The notes beneath the pieces were generated by a model. The model was given only the letters and a program-made list of their open reading frames with translations. It was not told where the DNA came from and searched no databases. Position numbers and translations under genes: made by a program. Below are positions 25,904 to 34,147 of a DNA stretch of 64,000 bases, one piece after another (within the stretch, counting starts at the first letter, position 1; each line of letters begins with the position of its first letter). Origin of the DNA: CAWJMN01 sp963844055 (GTDB lineage Bacteria; Planctomycetota; Planctomycetia; Pirellulales; Pirellulaceae); the NCBI GenBank assembly GCA_963844055.1, contig CAWJMN010000002.1, positions 868,001 to 932,000 on the forward strand. The letters run 5' to 3'.

Positions 25904-27280
25904 ATGCATAGGGTAGACCGACGACAATTTATGGCTGCGGCGTCGCTGGGACTGCTAGGGCCCTCTCTGAGCGGCCTAGGGGCCAGCCTGCTGGGGAACT
26001 GGTCTGTCGCCCAAGCCGAAGAGACGCCGGCCTTGCGCAAGTCGCCAAGGCACTGCATCTTGTTATGGATGTCTGGCGGGCCGTCGCAACTGGACACTTT
26101 TGACATGAAGCCTGGCCATGCGAATGGGGGCGAGTTCAAGGAAATCGCGACGCAGACGCCAGGGCTACGATGGAGTGAGCACTTGCCCTTGCTGGCCAAG
26201 GAGAGCGCTAGCGTAGCAGTGGTACGTAGCCTTAGCACCAAGGAAGGGGACCATGGACGTGGGACCTATCTGATGCGGACGGGACAACGCCCGCAGGGGC
26301 CGATTGCCTATCCGAGCATTGGGGCCACGCTTTCGAAGGGACTGCAAGAAACGGGATCAACGGCGGCCGGCTTTGAAGCGCTGGGGCAAGTTGCGATCAA
26401 TCCGTTCCGGGCGTTCAACCCGGCAGCCTTTGGGCCGGGATTTTTGGGGCCACAGTATGCACCGCTGACTGTGGCGGCCAACGATGGCCTAGCGGCCGTG
26501 ATGGCGAATCAGCCGATGGAAGGGTATGCACAACTGCGCGTGGATGATTTGACGCTGCCGGGGGGCGTGACCACAGCACAGGCCGATCGGCGAACTGCTT
26601 TGTGGCGAAAAATGCAAAGCCGCTTTCAAAAAGAGCATGCAACAAGCGCCGTCTTATCGCACGGAACGATGTACGAACGGGCGTTGGCCCTGATGGCTAG
26701 TCCAGTGGCAAAGGCGTTTGAACTAGAAGAAGAACCCAAAGCGCTGCGGGATGCGTATGGGACTGGTCGGTTTGGCCAAGGGTGCCTCATGGCGCACAGG
26801 TTGGTCGAGCGTGGCGTTCCGTTTGTGGAGGTCTCTTTGGGCCCCGGCGGCGCAAGTCCAGCGGGCTGGGACACCCATGCGGCCAACTTTGCGGAAGTGA
26901 AAAAGCTTTCGGCAGAACTGGATGCTGGTTTTGGAACGTTGGTGCGAGACCTGCGCGAGCGAGGACTTTTGGAGCAAACGACGATCCTATGGATGGGCGA
27001 GTTTGGCCGGACTCCCAAGATCAATCCGCAAGGAGGGCGTGACCACTTTCCGATTGCTTGGAGCTGTGCGTTTGCCGGCGGTGGAATCCGTGGCGGACAA
27101 GCGTATGGCAAGACAACCGACGATGGGATGGAAGTGGCGGAAGGGAAAGTCGACGTGGGAGATATACTGGCCACACTTGTGAAGGCGACGGGCCTGCGTC
27201 CTGAAATGGAAAATATCTCGCCCGAGGGACGGCCGATCAAGTTGGCCGAAGGAAAGCCGATTGAGGGCCTGTTGGGGTAG
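25904..27280 (+). CDS. Tat-exported DUF1501 protein
   Basis: From the ATG at 25904 the protein has 458 residues, beginning with a twin-arginine signal (VDRRQFMAAASLGLLG). The DUF1501 (alkaline-phosphatase-like fold) core shows HCILLWMSGGPSQLDTFDMK, GDHGRGTYLMRTGQ, WDTHAANF and ILWMGEFGRTPKINPQGGRDH, whose Asp/His residues match metal-binding positions of the superfamily. In planctomycetes these proteins are abundant and usually paired with a DUF1549/DUF1553 cytochrome-type protein; no such partner is present here, which is unusual. The role is unproven; sulfatase-like hydrolysis outside the cytoplasm is an inference. There is no terminator before the BlaI promoter region. Confidence 0.9.
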   Translation: MHRVDRRQFMAAASLGLLGPSLSGLGASLLGNWSVAQAEETPALRKSPRHCILLWMSGGPSQLDTFDMKPGHANGGEFKEIATQTPGLRWSEHLPLLAKESASVAVVRSLSTKEGDHGRGTYLMRTGQRPQGPIAYPSIGATLSKGLQETGSTAAGFEALGQVAINPFRAFNPAAFGPGFLGPQYAPLTVAANDGLAAVMANQPMEGYAQLRVDDLTLPGGVTTAQADRRTALWRKMQSRFQKEHATSAVLSHGTMYERALALMASPVAKAFELEEEPKALRDAYGTGRFGQGCLMAHRLVERGVPFVEVSLGPGGASPAGWDTHAANFAEVKKLSAELDAGFGTLVRDLRERGLLEQTTILWMGEFGRTPKINPQGGRDHFPIAWSCAFAGGGIRGGQAYGKTTDDGMEVAEGKVDVGDILATLVKATGLRPEMENISPEGRPIKLAEGKPIEGLLG

Positions 27281-27518
27281 GGAGATCTAGCTCGTGAGTT
27301 GCTGCCACCCCGAATGGCAGAATCGGTGCTATCTAAGGGGAAGTTGAGGTCGGTGTATCGTCAGGCCTATCATCGCTGACCTACTAGACCAACTACGTTA
27401 ATTTGTCATGGTCTTGTTGGAACAACGTGGCTTGTAAGGCACGGGGGGATGGCCGGTCGCTAACGCTTCCGGCTCTGAAAATGCAGCTGTGCCACTACTT
27501 TTCTTGAGGAAAGCAGGC

Positions 27519-27546
27519 TTGACGCGAAATCGTTTACAAGTGTAAT
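27519..27546 (+). promoter_or_regulatory. Promoter with overlapping BlaI/MecI-type operator
   Basis: TTGACG (27519-27524) and TGTAAT (27541-27546), 16 bases apart, form a plausible sigma-70 promoter. The palindromic TACAAGTGTA (27535-27544) overlaps the -10 and matches the TACA-N2-TGTA core recognised by BlaI/MecI repressors. The BlaI-like gene starts 30 bases downstream, so autorepression is expected. The remainder of 27281-27518 shows no gene. Confidence 0.7.
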
Positions 27547-27576
27547 CTGTGCGAATCACTCAAGGAGGGTGTGGGC

Positions 27577-27957
27577 ATGCAGATATCCGATGCGGAATGG
27601 GTCGTCATGAACCTCGTTTGGAAGTGTTCTTCCATCGAGGCGGCCGAAGTTATTGAACAGATTGCCGAGGCCAATGGATGGTCGGCGGCAACGGTGAAGA
27701 CGATGCTGCATCGGCTTGTGCGCAAGGGAGCGCTTCAGGCGGAACAGGTCGGCAAGAAGTATATCTATCATCCTGCCGTGAAGCGGGAATCTTGCGTGCG
27801 CCAAGAGAGTCGCTCGTTTTTGGAGCGGGTGTTTGGTGGAGATGCTGCGCCGGCACTGATTCATTTGGTGAAGATGTCGAAACTCTCCCCGAAGGAAGCC
27901 GAGGAGATTCGGGCCATTCTAGACCAGAAGGTTAACAAGTCAGAAGGAGCTGAATAA
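27577..27957 (+). CDS. BlaI/MecI-family transcriptional repressor
   Basis: From the ATG at 27577, eight bases after AAGGAGG, the protein has 126 residues. It has the winged-helix core of the penicillinase repressor family (ISDAEWVVMNLVWK and SAATVKTMLHRLVRKGAL) and a C-terminal dimerisation helix (LSPKEAEEIRAILDQK). The family represses its own operon and is inactivated by proteolysis triggered by a partner M56 sensor. The operator at 27535-27544 lies immediately upstream, and the stop codon overlaps the start of the M56 gene (TAATG), so the pair is co-translated. No beta-lactamase gene is present, so the regulated targets are probably different. Confidence 0.92.
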   Translation: MQISDAEWVVMNLVWKCSSIEAAEVIEQIAEANGWSAATVKTMLHRLVRKGALQAEQVGKKYIYHPAVKRESCVRQESRSFLERVFGGDAAPALIHLVKMSKLSPKEAEEIRAILDQKVNKSEGAE

Positions 27958-29993
27958 TGTGGCACGAGACCTATGAGGGAATACTCTTTTTATTGGGCGT
28001 TTGGGGCTATCTGATTTTGCTGGCAGCTTGGCGCGCGCTTCCCTTATTTGTGGTTGCGTGGGGCGTGACCTGGGCCTTGCGGCGAAAGATTTCACCCACG
28101 GTTAACGGGCTATTGTGGTCGGTGGTAATTGCCCGGTTTTTGTTGCCGCTTTCGCTGGGAAATGGCTGGAGCTTGCATGGCCTGACGGATGCAGCGGTAG
28201 AGGCTGCTTGGGCGCAGCCACAGCCCCTCGAGGAATTGCCTCCGTTGGCGCTTGATTTGGCGACCGTCCCTGCGAATGGTCTCACGGAAAGCTTTGCGCT
28301 GGAACCGGCCGCGACTGCGATGGTTCCAGCAGCGTTTTCGCTGGCAGAGACTCTGCTGATGCTGGGATTGTTGGCGATGGCGCTCGTTTCGCTGACGCTA
28401 GTGCTGCGCGGGGCGATCGCGCACGTGCGATTTTGGAGAATGCTGCGGAGGAGTGCGGAACTGAAGGAGCCGGCGCTGATTGATGTGCTATTGCGGGAGT
28501 GCGATTCGCTGAAGGTGCGGCGGCCAATTATGCGAGAGGTAGTGGGACTTTCAACGCCGGCCGTATTTGGTGTACTGCGACTGACGATTTGCTTGCCGGT
28601 CGATTTTGCGAAAACGGTTTCCTGCGAGGAACTGCGCTGGGTGCTGCGGCATGAGTTGGCCCATATTCGCCGGCGCGATCCGGGGATGATGGTGCTGGCC
28701 TCGATTGCGCAGGCCTTTCACTGGTTCAATCCATTCGTTTGGTTCTCCGTGGGGAACTTGCGCTCTTCGATGGAAGCGGCAGCCGACCAGATGGCGATGA
28801 AAAACGCAACGCCGAGCGAAAGGGCCTGTTATGGGCATTTGATTTTGCGATTGGCGGAGGGAAATGATGGGGCGGGAAACTTGGGTCCAGCGATGGGACT
28901 GATTTCGTTTGCGGAAAACGATCGACTGAAGCAGCGGATGGAGTCGCTGGTACAAGAGCGGCAGTATCGGGGCTGGGTGGGAATGCTAGGTGTGGTGAGC
29001 GCGATTGCGTTGGCGTTTTTTGGGCTAACCGATGCTGCAGAGAAAGATCATGCGGAGAAGGATGCCGTTTTTCTTCAGCCGACGATGGCTCCCCAGGTGC
29101 TGGTGGACGAAAAAGACCAAGGGCCACGACTGACGCGTGTGTATGATATTGCCGAGGTTCGCAAGCAGCTGTTTTCTGCCGAGCCGAAAGAGGTTTCTAA
29201 TGACCAAGAGCTGGAAGTGCTGCTGCGACTTGTGGCCAGTGAAGGGAAGTTTCAAATCGAAGGGGAAAGCCTGAGTGCCGAACTAACCGCGCAGCAGCAC
29301 ACGACCTTGGAACGATTGTTGGAAGCATGGAAGGTTGGTGGCCTGCAACAAATATGCATCGAAACGCGTATGATGCAAACTGATGTGAAGCTGGCCGAGT
29401 CGATTGACTGGCTAGAGAATCGTGTGGAGGGGCTACGCAGTAAAGGGCCGACGATGGCGATGGCCGTGCGGGTTTCGGAAGGGAAGCTGAATCGGTTGAT
29501 CCAACTGATGCAAGCTGACGCAAGAAGCAATATCTTGCAGGCCCCCAAGATAACGCTATTCAACGGACAGACGGCCACGATTGCTGACCAAATACAACGG
29601 CCGTTTGTAACAGGGATTGAACCCGGCGAAGGGGGAAAGGTTAAGCCTGTCGTGACGGTGCATTATGACGGGCAGAAGCTGCAGTTTTCGCCGCTGGTAC
29701 GATACAACGGGGAAATGGAACTGGCGTTTGAGGTAGAAACCTCGATGATTGCCGACGTGGCAACGGCGACACTTCCGATTCACTTTCCGGACGATAAAGC
29801 GAATCCTGTGCGTGTGCAAGTTCCTTCTGTGGCTGTCACGAACACGACAGCCACGGTGAAGCTGAAGAAGGGGGAATCGATCCTGCTCGCCTATCCACAG
29901 GTGGTCAAGTCATCGCGGGGCGGCAACTCGGAAGGAATGATCTTGGTAGCGATCACCGCCAGACTGATTGACCTGCCGCAATCCATGAAATGA
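27957..29993 (+). CDS. M56 (BlaR1-like) membrane metalloprotease with secretin-like C-terminal domain
   Basis: The 678-residue protein has several N-terminal membrane helices (about 9-40, 48-67 and 128-150) and an M56 zinc site: HELAH at 232-236 with the downstream RSSMEAAADQMA supplying the third ligand (E273). A further membrane helix (about 341-362) is followed by an exported region. In BlaR1/MecR1 this region is a penicillin-binding sensor; here residues about 450-675 resemble a secretin-type beta domain (ICIETRMMQTDVKLAESIDW, ILQAPKITLFNGQTATIADQ), with no SxxK or KTG motifs. By family the protease would relay an envelope signal to inactivate BlaI; the signal sensed is unknown. It is co-translated with the repressor. 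Confidence 0.85.
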   Translation: MWHETYEGILFLLGVWGYLILLAAWRALPLFVVAWGVTWALRRKISPTVNGLLWSVVIARFLLPLSLGNGWSLHGLTDAAVEAAWAQPQPLEELPPLALDLATVPANGLTESFALEPAATAMVPAAFSLAETLLMLGLLAMALVSLTLVLRGAIAHVRFWRMLRRSAELKEPALIDVLLRECDSLKVRRPIMREVVGLSTPAVFGVLRLTICLPVDFAKTVSCEELRWVLRHELAHIRRRDPGMMVLASIAQAFHWFNPFVWFSVGNLRSSMEAAADQMAMKNATPSERACYGHLILRLAEGNDGAGNLGPAMGLISFAENDRLKQRMESLVQERQYRGWVGMLGVVSAIALAFFGLTDAAEKDHAEKDAVFLQPTMAPQVLVDEKDQGPRLTRVYDIAEVRKQLFSAEPKEVSNDQELEVLLRLVASEGKFQIEGESLSAELTAQQHTTLERLLEAWKVGGLQQICIETRMMQTDVKLAESIDWLENRVEGLRSKGPTMAMAVRVSEGKLNRLIQLMQADARSNILQAPKITLFNGQTATIADQIQRPFVTGIEPGEGGKVKPVVTVHYDGQKLQFSPLVRYNGEMELAFEVETSMIADVATATLPIHFPDDKANPVRVQVPSVAVTNTTATVKLKKGESILLAYPQVVKSSRGGNSEGMILVAITARLIDLPQSMK

Positions 29994-30034
29994 GACGCTA
30001 AGCGAATAGGAGCCAGCTTGGAATCGATGCGGGC

Positions 30035-32233
30035 TCACTCAGGATAGACGGCGGTGCCTTTGAACTTTATCCCGCGATCATTGACGCCGGCAAAGTCGCT
30101 GCCTAAAGGGCCAAGATTGCAGGTGTCGATCACCTCTTTTCCGTCGGCCGTCTTCCAGTAGATGTAGAAGGCATTCCCCTTGGCCTCCCAAGGGGCGGTA
30201 CCACTGGGGCCATCGGCCGTGAAGTTGGAATAGAGGGTCCAGTCCCCTGCCCCGCCGCGCCACCGGGCGACAATGGTCTTCTGGAAGAGGATGTTCATTT
30301 CATTTTCGAGGATTGCGGCCAGTTCTTGCTCGCCATTGGTTTTGTATTCCTCAATTTGCTTATTGAACGCTGCCACCAACAACTGTTCGGCACGGCTTCC
30401 CTTTTGAATGTAGTTGACCCAGTAGCGGCGCATCGGCTCGCTAAAGGGAAGATAGCCATGACGCTGGAACAACGATTTTTCTCGCTTGATCTGATCGGCC
30501 ATCATTTGCTGGGTGGGATTCTTGGAGGTGCTCCAGCGCAACTTTTTCCCCAAGACCAACCCTAGCGCTTGGTCAAAGTCTTCTAGCATTCCTTTACGGT
30601 TGTTTTCGAGCTTGATCTGGAATGACTTCAGGTCTTCATCGATTGGCTGCAGGGCCAAGGCCTGTTGTTCGGGGGAATAGCCACGTGTGATGAAGGGACG
30701 CTCGGCAAAGGGAACGGGAGCCTCTGGCATTTTGGGCATGGGCGCCTTGGCGATCGGTGCTTTGGCCAAACGCTTCTTTTTGGTAAGTGCTTTGCCTGGG
30801 GGAATGGGTCCGGCAAGGTTGAGCGAGTCATCTGGAATGACAGGAAGCCCATCCCAAAGTGGTCGCCGGGCATCATCGAGCGTGACAACCTTGATATTGC
30901 GAAAGCGGGCGGAAGTTCCCCAGGTGCGAATGCCTACAGCACCGAAATTGAACTTCACACTGCTAAAGTCAAATAGCAGCTGCTCATCCAAATAACATTG
31001 AGCACGTGTACCACGGACATCGACGCGAAGCTTTTGCCAACTATTGGCTTGAATCACATTGGGCGTGGATATTTGCGGCAGTGGAACCTCGGAGGGATTC
31101 TGCGCATTGTTGTAGTGGGCACGGGTCGCACCACGCTGAACATATTCTAAGTTGCACCACGCATTGTCGAGACAGCCGAGCATGCACTGATAACGATGCT
31201 GGGGATCCGGAGCACGGAAGAGGAGCCCCAAAACGTCGCTGCCGGCGGTCTTTTGAAACTCCAGCGAAAAGCTATAGTCGACCCAAGTGGGATCACCAAA
31301 CACGATCGCTTCTTCGTTCGTCGCTTCGACGACCAGCATGTCATCCTCGATATACCAAGCATCGTCATCGGTGGAGACCGCTAAATAGCCTGCCCGAGGA
31401 TCTTTGGGTTTCAGCCCCTGCGGAAGTGGAATCGCGGGGACCATCGTCAGGGTTGGCCCTCCTTTTTTCCGGCCGGGTGGCCCATTCATCATGCCAGGAG
31501 GCAGATTGGAGGGAACGACTGGTGGAGGCTGCTGTGCGGTTGGGATGGAACCGAGTGGTGGATTGCTGGGGGGTGATACTTCGGAGCCCTGGGTGTTGGG
31601 CGATACAGCGCTACTGCTGTTTGAAGGGGACTCGACCGGAGGTGTTGCCGAAGTAGCGATGCTGCCGGAATTTGCTGGGGGTCCCTTTCCAAACAGGCCG
31701 AAGGGATCGCGATTCATTCCGTAGTGGAGGAACAAAATCGCAAGTGGGATTGCAGCAATGCCGGCCAAGATGACCTTGATTATCTCCGCGGTATAGGAGG
31801 ATTTCGTTTTAGCTGCACCACTGCCAGGGACGTGGGAAGTGGTGGAGATCGTGATGGAGGCTTCTGGGGTCGGTGCGACCGACGCAGCGACGACCGCAAC
31901 CGGTTCTGGCTGACGAGGGGCCTGCGTGTAGTTGGCCTGTGAGATGAGGTGCCGCAAGTAGTTGTCATACTGCTGGCGCTGTGACTCATCCAGTAGAACA
32001 TGGACGGCCTGGGTGAGTTCGGTCTTCAGACGTTCGGCATAGAGGGCGCGCGGCCCCGTTTGGCGCGAACGCAGATTGATCATCCGCTGTTCGTACGCAT
32101 CCTCAATGGAAGCGGTCCGCCCTTCAAAGAGGCTCAGTCCCAACAACCGGTAAAAGTTTGCGGGCTGCTCTTGCCTGGGGATTTGAAACCATACATCGTA
32201 GGGATCAAAGGGATCTTCGGGTTGTGGTTGCAT
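30035..32233 (-). CDS. Membrane protein with J-like N-terminus and DUF1080-type domain
   Basis: From the ATG at 32233 the protein has 732 residues; longer starts add unlike sequence. Residues about 8-100 are a planctomycete-type J-domain-like helical region (YDVWFQIPRQEQPANFYRLLGL, with QRQQYDNYL). A Pro/Ser-rich stretch contains one membrane helix (IIKVILAGIAAIPLAILFLHYG, about 155-176), so the N-terminus is probably cytoplasmic and the remainder exported. A concanavalin-like DUF1080 domain follows (WYIEDDMLVVEA, DYSFSLEFQKTAGSDVLGLLFRA) and then a charged helical C-terminus with a small beta segment. DUF1080 proteins bind or cleave glycans; no catalytic residues can be assigned. It is convergent with the M56 gene. 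Confidence 0.8.
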   Translation of the reverse strand: MQPQPEDPFDPYDVWFQIPRQEQPANFYRLLGLSLFEGRTASIEDAYEQRMINLRSRQTGPRALYAERLKTELTQAVHVLLDESQRQQYDNYLRHLISQANYTQAPRQPEPVAVVAASVAPTPEASITISTTSHVPGSGAAKTKSSYTAEIIKVILAGIAAIPLAILFLHYGMNRDPFGLFGKGPPANSGSIATSATPPVESPSNSSSAVSPNTQGSEVSPPSNPPLGSIPTAQQPPPVVPSNLPPGMMNGPPGRKKGGPTLTMVPAIPLPQGLKPKDPRAGYLAVSTDDDAWYIEDDMLVVEATNEEAIVFGDPTWVDYSFSLEFQKTAGSDVLGLLFRAPDPQHRYQCMLGCLDNAWCNLEYVQRGATRAHYNNAQNPSEVPLPQISTPNVIQANSWQKLRVDVRGTRAQCYLDEQLLFDFSSVKFNFGAVGIRTWGTSARFRNIKVVTLDDARRPLWDGLPVIPDDSLNLAGPIPPGKALTKKKRLAKAPIAKAPMPKMPEAPVPFAERPFITRGYSPEQQALALQPIDEDLKSFQIKLENNRKGMLEDFDQALGLVLGKKLRWSTSKNPTQQMMADQIKREKSLFQRHGYLPFSEPMRRYWVNYIQKGSRAEQLLVAAFNKQIEEYKTNGEQELAAILENEMNILFQKTIVARWRGGAGDWTLYSNFTADGPSGTAPWEAKGNAFYIYWKTADGKEVIDTCNLGPLGSDFAGVNDRGIKFKGTAVYPE

Positions 32234-32423
32234 GGCAAAACCCAGCAGACACCATCGCGAGGAGGAATTTCTCGAACCGTACGGGACGTAAAGGTTGGCT
32301 GTGGAGCATGCCAACCGCCCTAAGATACGCGATTCTGCAGGCTCCGCAAAGCATTTGCCCTGCGGAACGAAAAAATCGCATCAAACCACGCCACCAAGGG
32401 GCGTGGTGCTGGGTGAAAGATGC

Positions 32424-33728
32424 TTAGAGAGCGCGGCGATAGCGCTTTTGGGGACGCTTCTTGAGGCTGTTGGCAACCTCTGGCTTGGGGGGAGCCTCTT
32501 CGGCAGGGATGACTTGCCCATCACCATCCACCGTAGCGACTGGAGGAGACTTCAGAGCAACCGCTTCAAAATCGCGGATTTCATCCCGCTTGAGAAGGCG
32601 ATTGATGCGCTCTTCAATCTTGGTGAGCTCTAGCCCTTCATCTGGACAGACGAAGGTGAAGGCGATTCCTTCACGGCCCATACGCCCGGTACGTCCGACA
32701 CGGTGTACGTAGTCGTCACTGTAACTGGGGATGTCGTAGTTGATGATGTGCGAGACGGTTGAGACGTCGATACCACGTCCAACAACATCGGTTGCCACCA
32801 GGAGCGGCAACTTTTGAGCGCGGAAGGCAGCCATCACACGATCGCGAGCCCCTTGGGTCATATCGCCATGCATGCAGCCGATTTCAGGAATGCGACGGCG
32901 TAGACGCTGGTACACTTTTTCTACGCCACGCTTGGTACGGCAGAAAATGATGACTTGCTTTGGTCGCTCACGGACGAGCAATCGGACCAGCAAATCGTAT
33001 TTACGATCATGCTCGACCGTGAAATAGGATTGCTCGATCGTATCAACCGAAATCTCTTTGGGAGAGAAGTTCAATGTCTCTGGGTCACGCATGTAGCGTT
33101 CGCAGAGCTTGGCGATTGGAGGCGGAACCGTTGCACTGAGCAGCAGCGTTTGCCGCGAGGCGGGGCAACGACGGAGGATCTTTTCGATATCAGGCCGGAA
33201 GCCGATATCGAGCATGCGGTCGGCTTCGTCCAAGACGACGATCTTCAGCGAACCGAGGTTGAGAGTTCCACGGGCAAGATGGTCCAGCACGCGGCCGGGC
33301 GTACCGACAATGACATCGACCCCTTTGCGGATCTTGTCGATCTGGCCGCGAATGGGTTTTCCGCCGTAGACCGCAACGCAGTGAATGCGCTGGCCTAGCG
33401 AAAGCTTGTCCACTTCGTCAGCAACCTGGACGGCAAGTTCCCGTGTGGGAACCATTACCAGCGCTTGTGGCTCATGCCCCTTGCCGATCTCCACCTTCTC
33501 GAGGATGGGGATGACGAAAGATGCGGTCTTGCCGGTACCGGTGCGTGCTTGCCCGATAACATCCACGCCAGCAACGGCACGAGGAATAACGCCCGATTGA
33601 ATTGGCGTAGGAAACTCGTAGCCAGCAGCTTCGAGCGCGGCGAGCATCGACTTCGAAAGGCCGAGACTTGCGAAGGTGGGTTTGTCTTGAATTTGCTCAG
33701 GTGAGCCAGGTGGGTTTGAACGATCCAC
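32424..33728 (-). CDS. DEAD-box RNA helicase (RhlE-like)
   Basis: The 434-residue protein starts at a GTG (33728). It has the full DEAD-box set: a Q motif (FASLGLSKSMLAALEAAGYEF, PTPIQ), Walker A (ARTGTGKT), PTRELA, TPGR, VLDEADRML, LLLSATVPP, and in the second domain ATDVVGRGIDV and HRVGRTGRMGR. The C-terminus is short and basic (KKRPQKRYRRAL), as in RhlE-type helicases, which unwind RNA for ribosome assembly and mRNA decay at low temperature. It has no operon partner and lies divergent from the PVC haem gene across a 420-base gap. Family assignment is secure; subtype is an inference. Confidence 0.95.
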   Translation of the reverse strand: MDRSNPPGSPEQIQDKPTFASLGLSKSMLAALEAAGYEFPTPIQSGVIPRAVAGVDVIGQARTGTGKTASFVIPILEKVEIGKGHEPQALVMVPTRELAVQVADEVDKLSLGQRIHCVAVYGGKPIRGQIDKIRKGVDVIVGTPGRVLDHLARGTLNLGSLKIVVLDEADRMLDIGFRPDIEKILRRCPASRQTLLLSATVPPPIAKLCERYMRDPETLNFSPKEISVDTIEQSYFTVEHDRKYDLLVRLLVRERPKQVIIFCRTKRGVEKVYQRLRRRIPEIGCMHGDMTQGARDRVMAAFRAQKLPLLVATDVVGRGIDVSTVSHIINYDIPSYSDDYVHRVGRTGRMGREGIAFTFVCPDEGLELTKIEERINRLLKRDEIRDFEAVALKSPPVATVDGDGQVIPAEEAPPKPEVANSLKKRPQKRYRRAL

Positions 33729-34147
33729 AGAAATCTTGTCTGACTAGAAAGAACGAGAAGAATCAAACGGCACGTTACACAGAACGCACCCGGGTTTGGG
33801 CTTGCAAGCAGAGCCACAGGAAGAGGGCTGCGTATGCTTTAAAATACCTCACCCAGTTCCCTGCTTTGGCAGGAGCATCCTGCGTTACAAGATGCGAAAA
33901 AACCTTTTTTAACTTGTCATAAAGGTAGCCCAGCCATAGGCTTTCGTCAACTTCTTTTGAGGGAAAGGTTTTTGTTGACAGAGACTCTGTATGTGCGTTA
34001 GGGTGGTCATTCTGCCAGTAAAACCCGCCTTAACCGAGCGTCTCTCCCCGCGTGCCTGGAAACAGAAAAAGTGGCATTTTGCCAAACAGGATGCGTTAGG
34101 CTCTCATTTGTCTGCGAAAAGCCTATAGAGAATTCGAGGAAGAAACC
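33729..34147. other. Intergenic region upstream of the PVC haem gene
   Basis: No supported gene in these 419 bases. TTGACA at about 33975-33980 is a good -35 match but no -10 is well placed behind it. GAGGAAG at about 34136-34142 is the ribosome-binding site of the next gene. Confidence 0.4.
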
